The notes: generated by a model not told the origin, from the sequence alone. A DNA stretch of 64,000 nt from Negativicoccus succinicivorans (GCF_014207605.1 NZ_JACHHI010000003.1:207728-271727), one strand, 5' to 3'. Shown: positions 44,811 to 55,141, counted from the stretch's first letter. Made by a program: numbers and translations.

Positions 44811-44836
44811 AAAAAACCGCCGGAAGGCGGTTTTTT
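44811..44836 (-). terminator. Terminator of the arsR gene
   Basis: AAACCGCC-GGAA-GGCGGTTT with T-run; overlaps the last codon of arsR. Confidence 0.88.
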
Positions 44837-45179
44837 ATTCGAAATCGCAAACTTGCGCGTCCTCTTTACAATATTTAATCTGCTGACATATACATTTGTC
44901 TTTCTCGCGGAAAAGTTGCGGCAAGAAGCGCAACAACTCTTCAAAACGTTCTTCGTTGATCGAATAGCGCGTCCATAAACCTTCGCGACGGGATTTGACG
45001 ACGCCCGCTTCGACAAGAATTTTCATGTGGTAGCTCAGCGTCGACTGCGAGAGCGAAAAACTCTGCAAAATATCGCAGGCGGATAATTCGCAACAGGAAA
45101 GCATGTCGACAATGCGCAGACGAGTTTCATCGCTCAATGCTTTGAAAATATCGGCGTAGGTTTTGTAAGTGAGTTCCAT
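44835..45179 (-). CDS. ArsR/SmtB family metalloregulator
   Basis: A 114-residue winged-helix repressor. CCELSACDILQSF carries Cys residues at the recognition helix, similar to the ELCVCDL metal box of ArsR proteins, followed by SQSTLSYHMKIL (HTH). The C-terminal tail CICQQIKYCKEDAQVC is also Cys-rich and could bind a second metal. AGGAAT-type site precedes ATG 45179; the frame stays open further upstream through GC-rich DNA without a ribosome site. No arsenic or metal transport gene is adjacent; the 45.2-kb gap may hold its operator. Confidence 0.85.
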   Translation of the reverse strand: MELTYKTYADIFKALSDETRLRIVDMLSCCELSACDILQSFSLSQSTLSYHMKILVEAGVVKSRREGLWTRYSINEERFEELLRFLPQLFREKDKCICQQIKYCKEDAQVCDFE

Positions 45180-45493
45180 AGTAAATTCCTTTCTGTATCG
45201 GTCGCGGGACAACCTTCCAAGACGCGGTCCGCGAGCGTGTTTACGTCGGTGCTCGGCGGAGCCGGCGCCACAGGTACAGCAAGCCTGCTCGGTGCTTACG
45301 TGCTGCCTCGCGAGTTTCGGTGCGAAGCGTTTCCGGGGCGCGTTTACCGTTGCACCGCGCCGCATCGGTCAAAATCGTAAATTTCAATCGTGCAATTTTA
45401 TATTGAAAATATTCTTTATAATACTTTACCCGATTTTGACGGTGTTGTCAAAATTTTCGATATAGCATCGAATTGGTTTATTTTTATGCAATC
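45180..45493. other. GC-rich, hairpin-rich gap upstream of arsR, unassigned
   Basis: About 45185-45370 is unusually GC-rich for an intergenic stretch and holds many short inverted repeats (for example GGCGGAGCCGGCGCC and AGCAAGCCTGCT). The part from 45375 on is AT-rich. No RNA family (SRP, RNase P, 6S, tmRNA) could be matched, and frames on both strands look like chance. It may be an arsR leader or an eroded gene. Confidence 0.3.
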
Positions 45494-45520
45494 AAAAGGA
45501 GAGCCCGCGGGCTCTCCTTT
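45494..45520 (-). terminator. Terminator after the dicarboxylate symporter
   Basis: AAAGGAGAGCCCGCGGGCTCTCCTTT, perfect palindrome. Confidence 0.9.
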
Positions 45521-45538
45521 GAAAAAGGGGGAGATTAT

Positions 45539-46798
45539 TTATAACGCGACGACTTCTTCGTTGACGCGCGCTTCGCGTTCCATTTTTTCCTGCGCGATAT
45601 TTTTTCCTTCCCACTGATTGACAATGGCGGCGCAGGTCATATCGCCTGTGACGTTCAAGCAGGTGCGGATCATATCCAAAATACGATCGACGCCGGCGAC
45701 AAGCGCGATGCCTTCCAACGGCAAACCGGTGGTTTGCAAAACCAGCATGAGCATGATCATGCCGGCGCCCGGAACGCCCGCGGTACCGATGGAAGCAAGG
45801 GTCGCTGTCAAAATAATCATCAATTGGTGACCGATATCGAGGTTGATGCCGTACACCTGCGCGATGAAGATTGCGCAAACGCCCTGATAAATCGCCGTGC
45901 CGTCCATGTTGATGGTCGCGCCCAACGGCAATACGAAACTGGTGATGGATTTATCGATGTTCAAATTTTCTTCGCAGCACTGCATAGACACCGGTAATGT
46001 GCCCGAGGAACTCGAAGTGGTAAAGGCCACCGCCATGGCCGGGAAAACGGCGCGGAAAAATGTCAGCGGGTTCAATTTACCCAGCATTCGCACCAAGCCG
46101 CCATAAATAACGGCCACATGAATGAGGCTTGCCAACGCCGCCACGCCGATTAATTTCAGCAACGGCAACAGGACCGCCGCGCCGCTTACCGCGACGACCG
46201 GCACGATCAGACCGAACACGCCGATCGGCGCAAGCCGCATGATCCACGCGGTGACTTTGTACATCACTTCGGCGAGACCGGTAAAGAAACGCTCCACGAC
46301 CTGCGCTTTTTGGCCGACGGCGAGGATGCCGCAACCGAAGAGCAGCGCGAAGAAGATAATCTGCAGCATGTTGCCTTCCGCCAGCGCTTTGATCGGATTC
46401 GTCGGAATGATACCGAGCAGTACGGATGCGATCGAAGGCGCTTCTTTCACTTTCACGCTGAGTTCACCGGTCGGCAGCACGAAACCCGCGCCGACGCTTA
46501 ACGCGTTGGCTAGCACCAGACCGAGCGTGACGGCAAAACCGGTCGTCAGCATGTAAAAGCCGAATGCTTTGCCGCCGATCGCGCCGAGGCGTTTGATGTC
46601 ACCCAAGCCGCACACGCCGACGATCAGCGAGGCGAATACGAGCGGAACGATAATCAATTTAATACAATTCAGGAACAATGTGCCGAGCGGTTTGATCCAA
46701 GCGGTCGCGATGGCGGGACTGCCCTGCAACATGAGCCCGACGATAACCCCCAAAATGAGCGCGATGAAAATGCGCGCCGATAAACCTAAGTTTTTCAT
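45539..46798 (-). CDS. Dicarboxylate/amino acid:cation symporter (DAACS)
   Basis: A 419-residue carrier of the GltP/GltT/DctA family. Helices with LGTLFLNCIKLIIVPLVFASL (helix 2), TTSSSSGTLPVSMQC (serine-rich hairpin 1), PLGATINMDGTAIYQG (NMDGT motif) and the hairpin 2 region GVPGAGMIMLML are all intact. It imports glutamate, aspartate or C4-dicarboxylates with Na+ or H+. A clean promoter lies upstream (46836-46864). Shares a 12-mer with the dcuC promoter. Confidence 0.93.
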   Translation of the reverse strand: MKNLGLSARIFIALILGVIVGLMLQGSPAIATAWIKPLGTLFLNCIKLIIVPLVFASLIVGVCGLGDIKRLGAIGGKAFGFYMLTTGFAVTLGLVLANALSVGAGFVLPTGELSVKVKEAPSIASVLLGIIPTNPIKALAEGNMLQIIFFALLFGCGILAVGQKAQVVERFFTGLAEVMYKVTAWIMRLAPIGVFGLIVPVVAVSGAAVLLPLLKLIGVAALASLIHVAVIYGGLVRMLGKLNPLTFFRAVFPAMAVAFTTSSSSGTLPVSMQCCEENLNIDKSITSFVLPLGATINMDGTAIYQGVCAIFIAQVYGINLDIGHQLMIILTATLASIGTAGVPGAGMIMLMLVLQTTGLPLEGIALVAGVDRILDMIRTCLNVTGDMTCAAIVNQWEGKNIAQEKMEREARVNEEVVAL

Positions 46799-46835
46799 GT
46801 CTTTCTCCCCTTTTCTATTGTTTTATACAGGTATC

Positions 46836-46864
46836 ATTATAAAAAGAAGATACGCGAATAACAA
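46836..46864 (-). promoter_or_regulatory. Promoter of the dicarboxylate symporter
   Basis: Minus-strand TTGTTA, 17-bp spacer, TATAAT. The -10 box lies inside the 12-mer GGTATCATTATA (46830-46841 on the plus strand). The rest of the gap, 46865-47270, shows nothing recognisable. Confidence 0.75.
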
Positions 46865-47270
46865 TAGCGTATACTGAAAAATACTGTATACATAATTTTG
46901 AACGGGGCGAACGTTTAAAAATAATATGCAAAAATATTTTGGAAGAAAATGGGTATTCACTTGTGTTTAGGGGATTTCGTAAAAAATGAATCAGAACAAA
47001 ACGGAGATAAACCATCTTAATCATTCGTGCTTTGTATACAATATACTTGTGTAGGCAAAAGAAAAATACTTGTGCGTACGAAATAAAGGCGGTTCGTTTG
47101 GCGATGTGCGTGACGAGGGCGAATAAGCGCAAGAACTTCTCTTAGGATCGGTCCAAACGGTGTGGAAGCGGATAGGAACGATTGCGCGGCTTGTATTTTC
47201 TGTTTGGAGCATGATCGTTTTTATAGAGTATAAACATACGTAAGTCTGCCGAGAAGTGAAAATGGGCACA

Positions 47271-47300
47271 AAAAAAGAACGCGCTCGCGCGTTCTTTTTT
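47271..47300 (-). terminator. Terminator after purA
   Basis: AAGAACGCGC/GCGCGTTCTT hairpin with A- and T-runs. Confidence 0.9.
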
Positions 47301-47306
47301 ATATGC

Positions 47307-48611
<1,305 letters not shown>

Positions 48612-49904
48612 TTATAAGCCGAAGCGTGCGAAGACCTCGTCCACGTGCGTCAGCATGGCGTGCGGATCGAAACGGGCGCGAATTTCATCTTCATTTAAAT
48701 AGCGACGGATATCTTCATCTTTCAACAGATTTTCGAGGAAGTCCTCCCCTTCCAGCCAACGTTTCATCGCGTTGCGCTGTACCCAGCGGTACGCGTCGTC
48801 ACGCATCGCGCCTTTGTCGACAAGCGCCAAGAGCACGCGCTGGCTGTAGATGAGGCCGCCGGTTTTGTTTAGGTTGGCGCGCATGGTGTCCGGATAAACG
48901 AGCAGTTTATCGACGACGCGCGTGAAAATCTGCAGCATGTAGTCCAAGGTGATCGTCGCGTCGGCGAGGATGACACGTTCGACCGAGGAGTGCGAGATGT
49001 CGCGTTCATGCCACAGCGCTACGTCTTCGAGCGCCGGAATACTGTAACCGCGCATGACGCGCGCGAGACCGCTGACGCGTTCGCAGGTAATCGGGTTACG
49101 TTTGTGCGGCATGGCCGATGAACCTTTTTGTTTCGGCGAGAAATATTCTTCCGCTTCACGAATATCCGTGCGTTGCAGGTTGCGGATTTCGGTGGCGAAT
49201 TTATCCAGGGAGCTGGCGATGACGGCGAGCGTCGTGATGTAGGCCGCGTGGCGATCGCGCTGCAACACCTGCGTCGAAATCTTGGACGGCGTGAGGCCCA
49301 GTTTTTCGCAAACGTATTTTTCTACGAAGGGATCGACGTTGGCGTAGGTTCCGACCGCGCCGGAAATTTTACCGACGGCGATTTCTTCGCGCGCCGTACG
49401 CAGACGACGCAGATTGCGTTCCGTCTCATCGTACCAAAGGAGCAATTTCAGACCGAATGTGGTCGGTTCCGCGTGAATGCCGTGCGTCCGGCCGACCATT
49501 TCCGTATATTTGAATTCGACGGCGCGGCGGCGCAATACTTCGTGGAACGCTTCCAAGTCTTTGATTAAAAGATCGGTCGCGTCGCAGAGCATCGAGCAGA
49601 GCGCGGTGTCCTTGACATCCGTCGAGGTGAGACCCATGTGGATGTATTTAGAATCTTCACCGACGAATTCACCGACGGCGGTTAAAAAGGAAATAATGTC
49701 ATGGTTGATTTCCGCTTCGATTTCATGAATGCGTTCTATTTTGAAATCCGCTTTTTCACGAATCGTTTTCACGGCTTCTTTCGGAATGACGCCTAACTCC
49801 GCTTGCGCTTCACAAGCGTAAATTTCGACATCGAGCATGCGGCGGAATTCGTGTTCTTCCGTCCAAATTTTACCCATTTCGGGTTTCGTATAACGTTCAA
49901 TCAT
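48612..49904 (-). CDS. purB: Adenylosuccinate lyase
   Basis: A 430-residue lyase (fumarase/aspartase superfamily) that cleaves adenylosuccinate and SAICAR. It starts MIERYTKPEMGKIWTEEHEF. GLTSTDVKDTAL, VGRTHGIHAEPTTFGLK (general acid His) and the signature loop SSAMPHKRNPI (catalytic Ser) are present. The start overlaps the end of the oxidoreductase gene by 8 bp and has AAGGAGG. Confidence 0.97.
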   Translation of the reverse strand: MIERYTKPEMGKIWTEEHEFRRMLDVEIYACEAQAELGVIPKEAVKTIREKADFKIERIHEIEAEINHDIISFLTAVGEFVGEDSKYIHMGLTSTDVKDTALCSMLCDATDLLIKDLEAFHEVLRRRAVEFKYTEMVGRTHGIHAEPTTFGLKLLLWYDETERNLRRLRTAREEIAVGKISGAVGTYANVDPFVEKYVCEKLGLTPSKISTQVLQRDRHAAYITTLAVIASSLDKFATEIRNLQRTDIREAEEYFSPKQKGSSAMPHKRNPITCERVSGLARVMRGYSIPALEDVALWHERDISHSSVERVILADATITLDYMLQIFTRVVDKLLVYPDTMRANLNKTGGLIYSQRVLLALVDKGAMRDDAYRWVQRNAMKRWLEGEDFLENLLKDEDIRRYLNEDEIRARFDPHAMLTHVDEVFARFGL

Positions 49905-51300
49905 GTGAATGGCCTCCTTTGGCTTCGGTTTCCCGACGGCGGATCTCGCGACCCACGATGACGCCGGCGACAGATGCCTGAATCAGACCGCGGGTGATAC
50001 CGGCTCCGTCACCGGCGGCGAAAAAGTTGGGAATCGTCGTTTCTAATTGATCGGATAATTGCAGGCGCGAGGAGTAGAATTTCGCTTCCACGCCGTATAA
50101 CAGCGTGTGACGCGAATTCGCTCCGGGCGCGACGGCATCCAGTGCTTCAAACATTTCCATAATATCGACCAGATGACGATACGGCAGTACCAGCGAGAGA
50201 TCGCCGGGCGTCGCCGACGGCATCGTCGGATGGACCAGACCGCGGCGAATCCGTTCGGGCGTCGAACGACGTCCGTCACGTAAATCGCCGAGGCGCTGCA
50301 CGATCGGGCCGTCGCCCAAAAGATTGGCGAGACGAGCGATCGATTTACCGTACGCGATCGGTTCTTTGAACGGCTGCGTGAAACGTTTTGAAACGAGCAG
50401 CGCGAAGTTCGTGTTGGGACTCTTCTTGTGCGCGTAGCTGTGCCCGTTCACCGTCAGCAGGCCGCCGTTGTTTTCCGTGACGACAAAGCCGTTCGGATTC
50501 ATGCAGAAAGTGCGTACCTGATCGTCAAATGAGCGCGAGAAGTAAAGCAACTTCGACTCGTAAACGATATCGGTAATATGTTGGAAGATTTCCGCGGGCG
50601 TTTCGACGCGTACGCCGATATCGACGGCGTTGCTCGAAAGTTCAAGACCGTAATGCTTGGCCTGCGTCACAAACCATTCCGAACCTTCGCGCCCAGGCGC
50701 GGCGACGAGGTACTTGGCGCCGATATATTCGTCGCCGACCTTGACGCCTTGCACGCGCCCGCCTTCAAACACGAGCTCGGTCACTTCCGTATCGCAACGG
50801 ATATCGACTTTACCCGCGAGCGCTTCGCGCATATTTTTCAGAATTTCGACATTGACATCGGTGCCGAGATGGCGAATGCGCGCCGGGATCAGCGCGAGAT
50901 CGGCGGCGGCCGCGCGCCGTTTCAGCTGCGCGATCGCTTCCGCGTGCTCATCGCCGTAGACTTTGCGATCCGCCCCGCCGTATTGACTGTATACGGCATC
51001 GACATAGTCGATCTCTTTTTGCAGGGCGGCCTTGCTCATGAAGTCATCCAAATTGCCGCCGTATTCCGTCGTCAGCGTCAACTTGCCGTCGGAAAACGCG
51101 CCGGCGCCGCCCCAGCCGCAAACGATATTGCGGCGGCGTTCTTCGAGCGGCGTCGCGCGATCCGCGTTTTGCGACGCGCGCATGGCGATGTCATGTCCTT
51201 TTTCCAGGATTAAGACTTTTTGTCCGGTATCGGCCAGCTCCAGCGCCGTGAAAATTCCGGCGGGTCCGGCGCCGATAATGACCACGTCGTAATCGGCCAA
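49897..51300 (-). CDS. NAD(P)/FAD-dependent oxidoreductase
   Basis: A 467-residue flavoprotein. The Rossmann FAD-binding motif VVIIGAGPAGIFTALELA is at residues 5-22, DRATPLEERRRNIVCGWGGAGAFSDGKL follows, and the C-terminal FAD contact is NFFAAGDGAGITRGLIQASVAG. It matches a widespread family of unknown FAD-dependent dehydrogenases often annotated as YtxF- or HI0933-like. TTG start 51300 after GAAAGGAAG. Coupled to purB by an 8-bp overlap; a link to purine synthesis has not been shown. Confidence 0.85.
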   Translation of the reverse strand: MADYDVVIIGAGPAGIFTALELADTGQKVLILEKGHDIAMRASQNADRATPLEERRRNIVCGWGGAGAFSDGKLTLTTEYGGNLDDFMSKAALQKEIDYVDAVYSQYGGADRKVYGDEHAEAIAQLKRRAAAADLALIPARIRHLGTDVNVEILKNMREALAGKVDIRCDTEVTELVFEGGRVQGVKVGDEYIGAKYLVAAPGREGSEWFVTQAKHYGLELSSNAVDIGVRVETPAEIFQHITDIVYESKLLYFSRSFDDQVRTFCMNPNGFVVTENNGGLLTVNGHSYAHKKSPNTNFALLVSKRFTQPFKEPIAYGKSIARLANLLGDGPIVQRLGDLRDGRRSTPERIRRGLVHPTMPSATPGDLSLVLPYRHLVDIMEMFEALDAVAPGANSRHTLLYGVEAKFYSSRLQLSDQLETTIPNFFAAGDGAGITRGLIQASVAGVIVGREIRRRETEAKGGHSHD

Positions 51301-51329
51301 GGAAATCTTCCTTTCTTACTCATAAAAAC

Positions 51330-51361
51330 AGCTCAAAAAAGTGCGGGGACTTTTTTGAGCT
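51330..51361 (-). promoter_or_regulatory. Perfect 13-bp stem-loop in the oxidoreductase-purBA leader
   Basis: AGCTCAAAAAAGT and ACTTTTTTGAGCT pair perfectly around the loop GCGGGG, 30 bp upstream of the TTG start. No T-run follows outside the stem, so it is not a typical terminator. It may be an mRNA-protection or protein-binding element. Confidence 0.5.
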
Positions 51362-51506
51362 CTCTGTTATTTCCCTTTCACATAATACCAGCAGGAAGGT
51401 AGACTGTCAATAAATATCGAACAATTTACAAAAGAAATATAAAATCGTTCGCAATTCGGTAAGCGGTTTGTATTTTTCGGATAAAACGGGACGTGCTTGC
51501 GGAAAT

Positions 51507-51530
51507 AAAAAACCGGCTTGCGCCGGTTTT
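51507..51530 (-). terminator. Terminator after lrgB
   Basis: AAACCGGC-TTGC-GCCGGTTT hairpin with T-run on the minus strand. Confidence 0.88.
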
Positions 51531-51535
51531 AAAAT

Positions 51536-52225
51536 TTAAAATATATGCAAGAGTAACGGAACGAGAAAAGGCGCGATGAGAGCGGTGATGACGCCCATGA
51601 AGATCATCGCCACCGACGCCATGACGCCGGCCTTTTCATTCTCTTCGTACGCGCGCGCCGTACCCGTGCCGTGCGCCGTGAACCCGAAGAGCAACCCTTT
51701 CAGTAAGGGATTATGAATATTTAAAAACCGAATGATGGCGACTGTCATTAACATGCCGATCACGCCTGTCAAAATAACGAACACCGCGGTGATCGTTTCA
51801 TTGCCGCCGAGCATCACCGAGACGTTCATCGCCAGCGGCGTCGTGATCGAACGCGGCGCGAGACTCAGCACGTAGCTCTCATCCACGCCGAAGAGATGCA
51901 CGATACCCATCGTCGTCGTGATCGCGGTGGCGGCCGCGACGATGCCGACAATCGAAAGCTCCGGCAGATATTTTCGGATCAAGTTCTGTTGCCGGTAAAG
52001 CGGTACGGCGAAGGCCACCGTCGCCGGTCCCAACAGCCACTGCAATACCGAACCGCCGCCGCGGTATTCTTCATACGGCACGCCCGCAAAAAGCAGCAAC
52101 GCGACAATCGCGATCGGACATAAGACGAGCGGCATGAACCAAAGCGAACCCGTGCGCAGGTACAACGCTTTGATCAGGTAGTACGCCGCGAGCGTCCCGC
52201 AGAGGGAAAGTAGAATCGCTATCAT
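51536..52225 (-). CDS. lrgB: LrgB/CidB family protein
   Basis: A 229-residue membrane protein with about seven helices. Family hallmarks SITTPLAMNVSVMLGG and GLLFGFTAHGTGTARAYEENEKAG are present. ATG 52225 overlaps the lrgA stop (ATGA); an alternative ATG at 52237 lies inside lrgA. LrgA/LrgB homologues are linked to murein hydrolase control and to pyruvate or glycolate transport. Paired with lrgA and a divergent LysR. Confidence 0.9.
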   Translation of the reverse strand: MIAILLSLCGTLAAYYLIKALYLRTGSLWFMPLVLCPIAIVALLLFAGVPYEEYRGGGSVLQWLLGPATVAFAVPLYRQQNLIRKYLPELSIVGIVAAATAITTTMGIVHLFGVDESYVLSLAPRSITTPLAMNVSVMLGGNETITAVFVILTGVIGMLMTVAIIRFLNIHNPLLKGLLFGFTAHGTGTARAYEENEKAGVMASVAMIFMGVITALIAPFLVPLLLHIF

Positions 52226-52596
52226 AACCGTTTCCATCCTTTCCGTCGCGCGCGCATTACCAGCACCGTGCACAGCGAAATGATCCACAGCACGATCAAG
52301 ATGCTGATCGCCACCGCGCCGATCAGTTTTGAACCGAGTACGCCGAATAAATTGGTGTACTGCATGATGCCGACTGCCGGCGGAATAAAGAACAGCAGCA
52401 GATCGCGAATTAAAAGATCCGCGCCGTCTTCCACCCATTCCAGCCGCACGATTTTGTATTGGAGCGCGAGAAACAGCAGCGCCATGCCCAAGAGCGCGCC
52501 GGGCACCGGCAGGCCGATGGCGCGTACCGCTTGTTCACTCAAATAAAAAATGCCGCTCAAAAGGACGATTTGCCAAGCGGCCCTAAACCACCACAT
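52222..52596 (-). CDS. lrgA: LrgA/CidA family holin-like protein
   Basis: A 124-residue membrane protein with four helices, the holin-like partner of LrgB. LPVPGALLGMALLFLAL and DLLLFFIPPAVGIMQYTNL are family signatures. ATG 52596 (MWWFRA) is used; the longer frame upstream runs through the divergent promoter region. It overlaps lrgB by 4 bp. Confidence 0.9.
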   Translation of the reverse strand: MWWFRAAWQIVLLSGIFYLSEQAVRAIGLPVPGALLGMALLFLALQYKIVRLEWVEDGADLLIRDLLLFFIPPAVGIMQYTNLFGVLGSKLIGAVAISILIVLWIISLCTVLVMRARRKGWKRL

Positions 52597-52723
52597 AAAA
52601 TTCTCCCAAAATAATAAATATATAGTAAAATAAAAGCAATACGACGGCGCAAGGCCTGTCGGATCTATAAAAAACAGTAGACTTATTCTACTCTCTTCAT
52701 CGGTAAAAGTAAAGGGGAAGCTC

Positions 52724-53644
52724 ATGGAGCTGTTACATTTACAATACTTCAGCGAAGTCGCGCACTGGAAATCCTTCACGCGCGCCTCGCAAAGTCTGCA
52801 CATCAGCCAGCCGTCGATTTCCAAAGCCATCCGCGCGTTGGAAGAACGTTGGGGCGTGCAACTTTTTCATCGCCAGGGCAAGACGATCGCGCTGACCGAT
52901 GCGGGCGAAGTCATCTTGCCGAAGGTGGAGGAGTTTCTCGATCAATACTATCGGCTGGAAGCGGACATCGTTTCACCGGAGTTGCGTCGTCAGGGGAAAA
53001 TCGTCCTCGGCGTCGCGCCGATGGTCGGCACCATTTACCTGCCGGAGCTGCTGCGTGATTTTGCAGCCGCGTATCCTTATCTCGCCATCGAGCTCGTAGA
53101 ACGTCCGACGGCGGTCGTGGAAGAGCTGTTGGAAAACGGCGCGGTGCATTGCGGCTTTTGCATTGTACCGACGATCAACGGTGATCACGAGACGCTGCTT
53201 TTGCCGCGCGAAGAAGTGCACGCGTTTTTGCACAAAGACCATCCGCTCGCGTCGAAAGAAGCGCTTACCATTGAGGATCTCGCTACGACCAAACTCATTA
53301 CGTTTACGAACGAAACCACCTTGTACCGCAGTATCATCCGCAATTTCCAGGCGCGTGAAATGCGTCCGCAAATCGCCATTCAGGCCTATGAATGGAGTTT
53401 GCTCGCGGCCTTCGCCGATGCGAATGTCGGCGTTACCTTATTGCCCGAACCGCTCGGGCGATTCGTGCCGCAACTGTATCCGAATCTCGTGGATCGACCG
53501 CTCGTCGACACCGACCTTGCCTGGCGCGCCGCGCTCGTTTGGCAGGATAAACGTTACGCCGGCACCGTCGTCGAACTCTTCGTCGAATTCTTCCGTATGC
53601 ATCAGGGACTCGACACCGCCGCTTCCGCCGCGCACAAAAAATAA
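52724..53644 (+). CDS. LysR family regulator divergent from lrgAB
   Basis: A 306-residue regulator. The N-terminal winged HTH (about 1-60) contains FTRASQSLHISQPSISKAIRALEE. The C-terminal effector domain (about 90-290) begins GKIVLGVAPMVGTIYLPELLR. It is transcribed away from lrgA across 127 bp, the same arrangement as CidR-type regulators with cid/lrg genes, which respond to acetate or pyruvate. Ribosome site AAAGGGGAAG. Confidence 0.9.
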   Translation: MELLHLQYFSEVAHWKSFTRASQSLHISQPSISKAIRALEERWGVQLFHRQGKTIALTDAGEVILPKVEEFLDQYYRLEADIVSPELRRQGKIVLGVAPMVGTIYLPELLRDFAAAYPYLAIELVERPTAVVEELLENGAVHCGFCIVPTINGDHETLLLPREEVHAFLHKDHPLASKEALTIEDLATTKLITFTNETTLYRSIIRNFQAREMRPQIAIQAYEWSLLAAFADANVGVTLLPEPLGRFVPQLYPNLVDRPLVDTDLAWRAALVWQDKRYAGTVVELFVEFFRMHQGLDTAASAAHKK

Positions 53645-53719
53645 TTCGCGCGGCAAAGATCATTGCGAAGTCATGACCGTATCGCGGTGAAGAACCGGCA
53701 TTGCGATTTGAAAAAACGA

Positions 53720-53745
53720 AAAGGCACGGCAAACAGCCGTGCCTT
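53720..53745 (+). terminator. Terminator after the LysR gene
   Basis: AAAGGCACGGC/GCCGTGCCTTT with a five-base loop. Confidence 0.88.
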
Positions 53746-53787
53746 TATTGTATTAATATATAAAGAAATATCAAGAACACAAGCAAG

Positions 53788-53819
53788 AAAAAGCACTCCC
53801 TATTACGGGGAGTGTTTTT
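53788..53819 (-). terminator. Terminator after ogt
   Basis: AAGCACTCCC/GGGGAGTGTT hairpin flanked by A5 and T5; reads for the minus strand. Confidence 0.85.
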
Positions 53820-54352
53820 CATATGCGCACGCCTTCGTGACGCAATAAAAATAATTTCGTTTGTACGCCTTCCACATCGTGGTAGCCGCCGGGGCCGTTT
53901 TGCGCGACGACGCGGTGACAGGGAATGAAAAGCGGCAGGGGATTGCGACCGCAGGCGTTGGCGACGGCGCGGGCGGCGCCGGGACGACCGAGCGCTTGCG
54001 CGACGCGACCGTAGGTGACGGTTTCGCCGTAAGGAATTTCCTGCAGCAAACGCCAGACCGAGCGATCAAATTCCGTGCCGGCGAGATCAAAGGGCACGAT
54101 GAAATGTTGCCGCGTGCCGGCGAGGTATTCGTCGATTTGCAAGAGCGCGGTATCGAGCCAATTGGTGGCCTGTTCGATACCGAAACCGCAACCGGCAATA
54201 CTAAATTGTTCGGCGGGAGCTTCCCAATGCGCGCGCGCGGCGAGCGCCGCGGCCGGTGTAAAAGCGATCAAACCGTTTTCGGAGGCGCTGAGCGTGGCAC
54301 GTCCCTGACCGTACGACCAGGTATACCGCGCGAGCGGCGTCGGTGTGGGCAT
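53819..54352 (-). CDS. ogt: Methylated-DNA-protein-cysteine methyltransferase
   Basis: A 177-residue suicide DNA-repair protein that removes O6-alkyl groups from guanine. Active-site Cys145 lies in IPCHRVV, preceded by the DNA-binding HTH (IPYGETVTYGRVAQALGRPGAARAV) with the Arg finger. The N-terminal ribonuclease-like domain is short. Length and motif are family-normal. Confidence 0.95.
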   Translation of the reverse strand: MPTPTPLARYTWSYGQGRATLSASENGLIAFTPAAALAARAHWEAPAEQFSIAGCGFGIEQATNWLDTALLQIDEYLAGTRQHFIVPFDLAGTEFDRSVWRLLQEIPYGETVTYGRVAQALGRPGAARAVANACGRNPLPLFIPCHRVVAQNGPGGYHDVEGVQTKLFLLRHEGVRI

Positions 54353-54422
54353 AAAAAACTCCTTACGAAGGATAAAAACTTACCGGAGCATATCAGCATC
54401 GTGTTGGCGTATGCTCAGAGTG

Positions 54423-55010
54423 TTAAAATAATGCGTCTTGCGACCAGCCGGCTTCGCCTAAAAAAGCGTGCGGGCCGAGGCCGAGTTCTCGGAACATGGC
54501 GAACGCGTCGGTGTGCCCTATTTCTTGCAACGCGTGACGGACGATTTCACCGCAGATCAAGGCGTCTTCATCGGCGCGGTGATGATGAAATGTCAGGCCG
54601 AGGAAATCGCCAACGCGATTTAACGCGTACGCCGGCAAATCGGGCCACACGCGCCGCGCGAGCGTGACGGTGTCGCCGTATTGAAAGGAAGGCAGCGTCA
54701 GTCCGTAGTAGGAAAGTGACGCGCGCAAAACTTCCGTGTCAAATTTCGCATTGTGCGCGACGCAGAAGGTGCCGTCAAAATACGGCGCAAAGTCCTCCCA
54801 AATGGCAGGTAACGTCGGCAGGTCTGCGACGTCGGCGGGACGAATCTGATGGATGCGGATATTGTCATCGTCAAATTTCATTTCCGGCGGCGGAAATAAA
54901 TGCGCGACGGTTTCCTGCGCGCCGTCTTCGGTGAAACGTACGACGGCGAGCGAGCAGGCGCTGGCGGGCGACTGCGTCGCCGTTTCAAAATCAAAAGCGA
55001 TAAATTCCAT
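54423..55010 (-). CDS. DEDDh 3'-5' exonuclease (DNA Pol III epsilon-like)
   Basis: A 195-residue exonuclease. ExoI motif FDFETA near the N-terminus, ExoII HNAKFDTEVL near residue 90, and ExoIII HHHRADEDA near residue 150 give the full DEDDh set. It is a stand-alone epsilon-like domain without other modules, so a repair or RNA-processing nuclease rather than the replicative proofreader is likely. Confidence 0.9.
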   Translation of the reverse strand: MEFIAFDFETATQSPASACSLAVVRFTEDGAQETVAHLFPPPEMKFDDDNIRIHQIRPADVADLPTLPAIWEDFAPYFDGTFCVAHNAKFDTEVLRASLSYYGLTLPSFQYGDTVTLARRVWPDLPAYALNRVGDFLGLTFHHHRADEDALICGEIVRHALQEIGHTDAFAMFRELGLGPHAFLGEAGWSQDALF

Positions 55011-55141
55011 AACGACTCCTTTGTAATGAGGTCATTATACCATGACGCGGGCGCAGGTGACACGCTCTTGGAGCTGTGCTAAAATGGTAAATAGAAAAAA
55101 ATCGATAATAAAAGAGAGAGTACGAACAGGAGTGAATCATC

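Noticed and set aside
45180..45375. SRP, RNase P, 6S or tmRNA gene
   Set aside because: The conserved cores of these RNAs, such as the SRP GGAA-loop region with its AGCAGC strand, could not be found on either strand.
45169..45465. 98-residue plus-strand frame upstream of arsR
   Set aside because: Composition shifts from Arg/Cys-rich to Ile/Leu/Phe-rich with the GC content of the DNA, as in chance frames; no ribosome site.
51301..51420. T-box or purine riboswitch before the purBA operon
   Set aside because: No T-box AGGGUGGNACCGCG sequence and no purine aptamer loops are visible.
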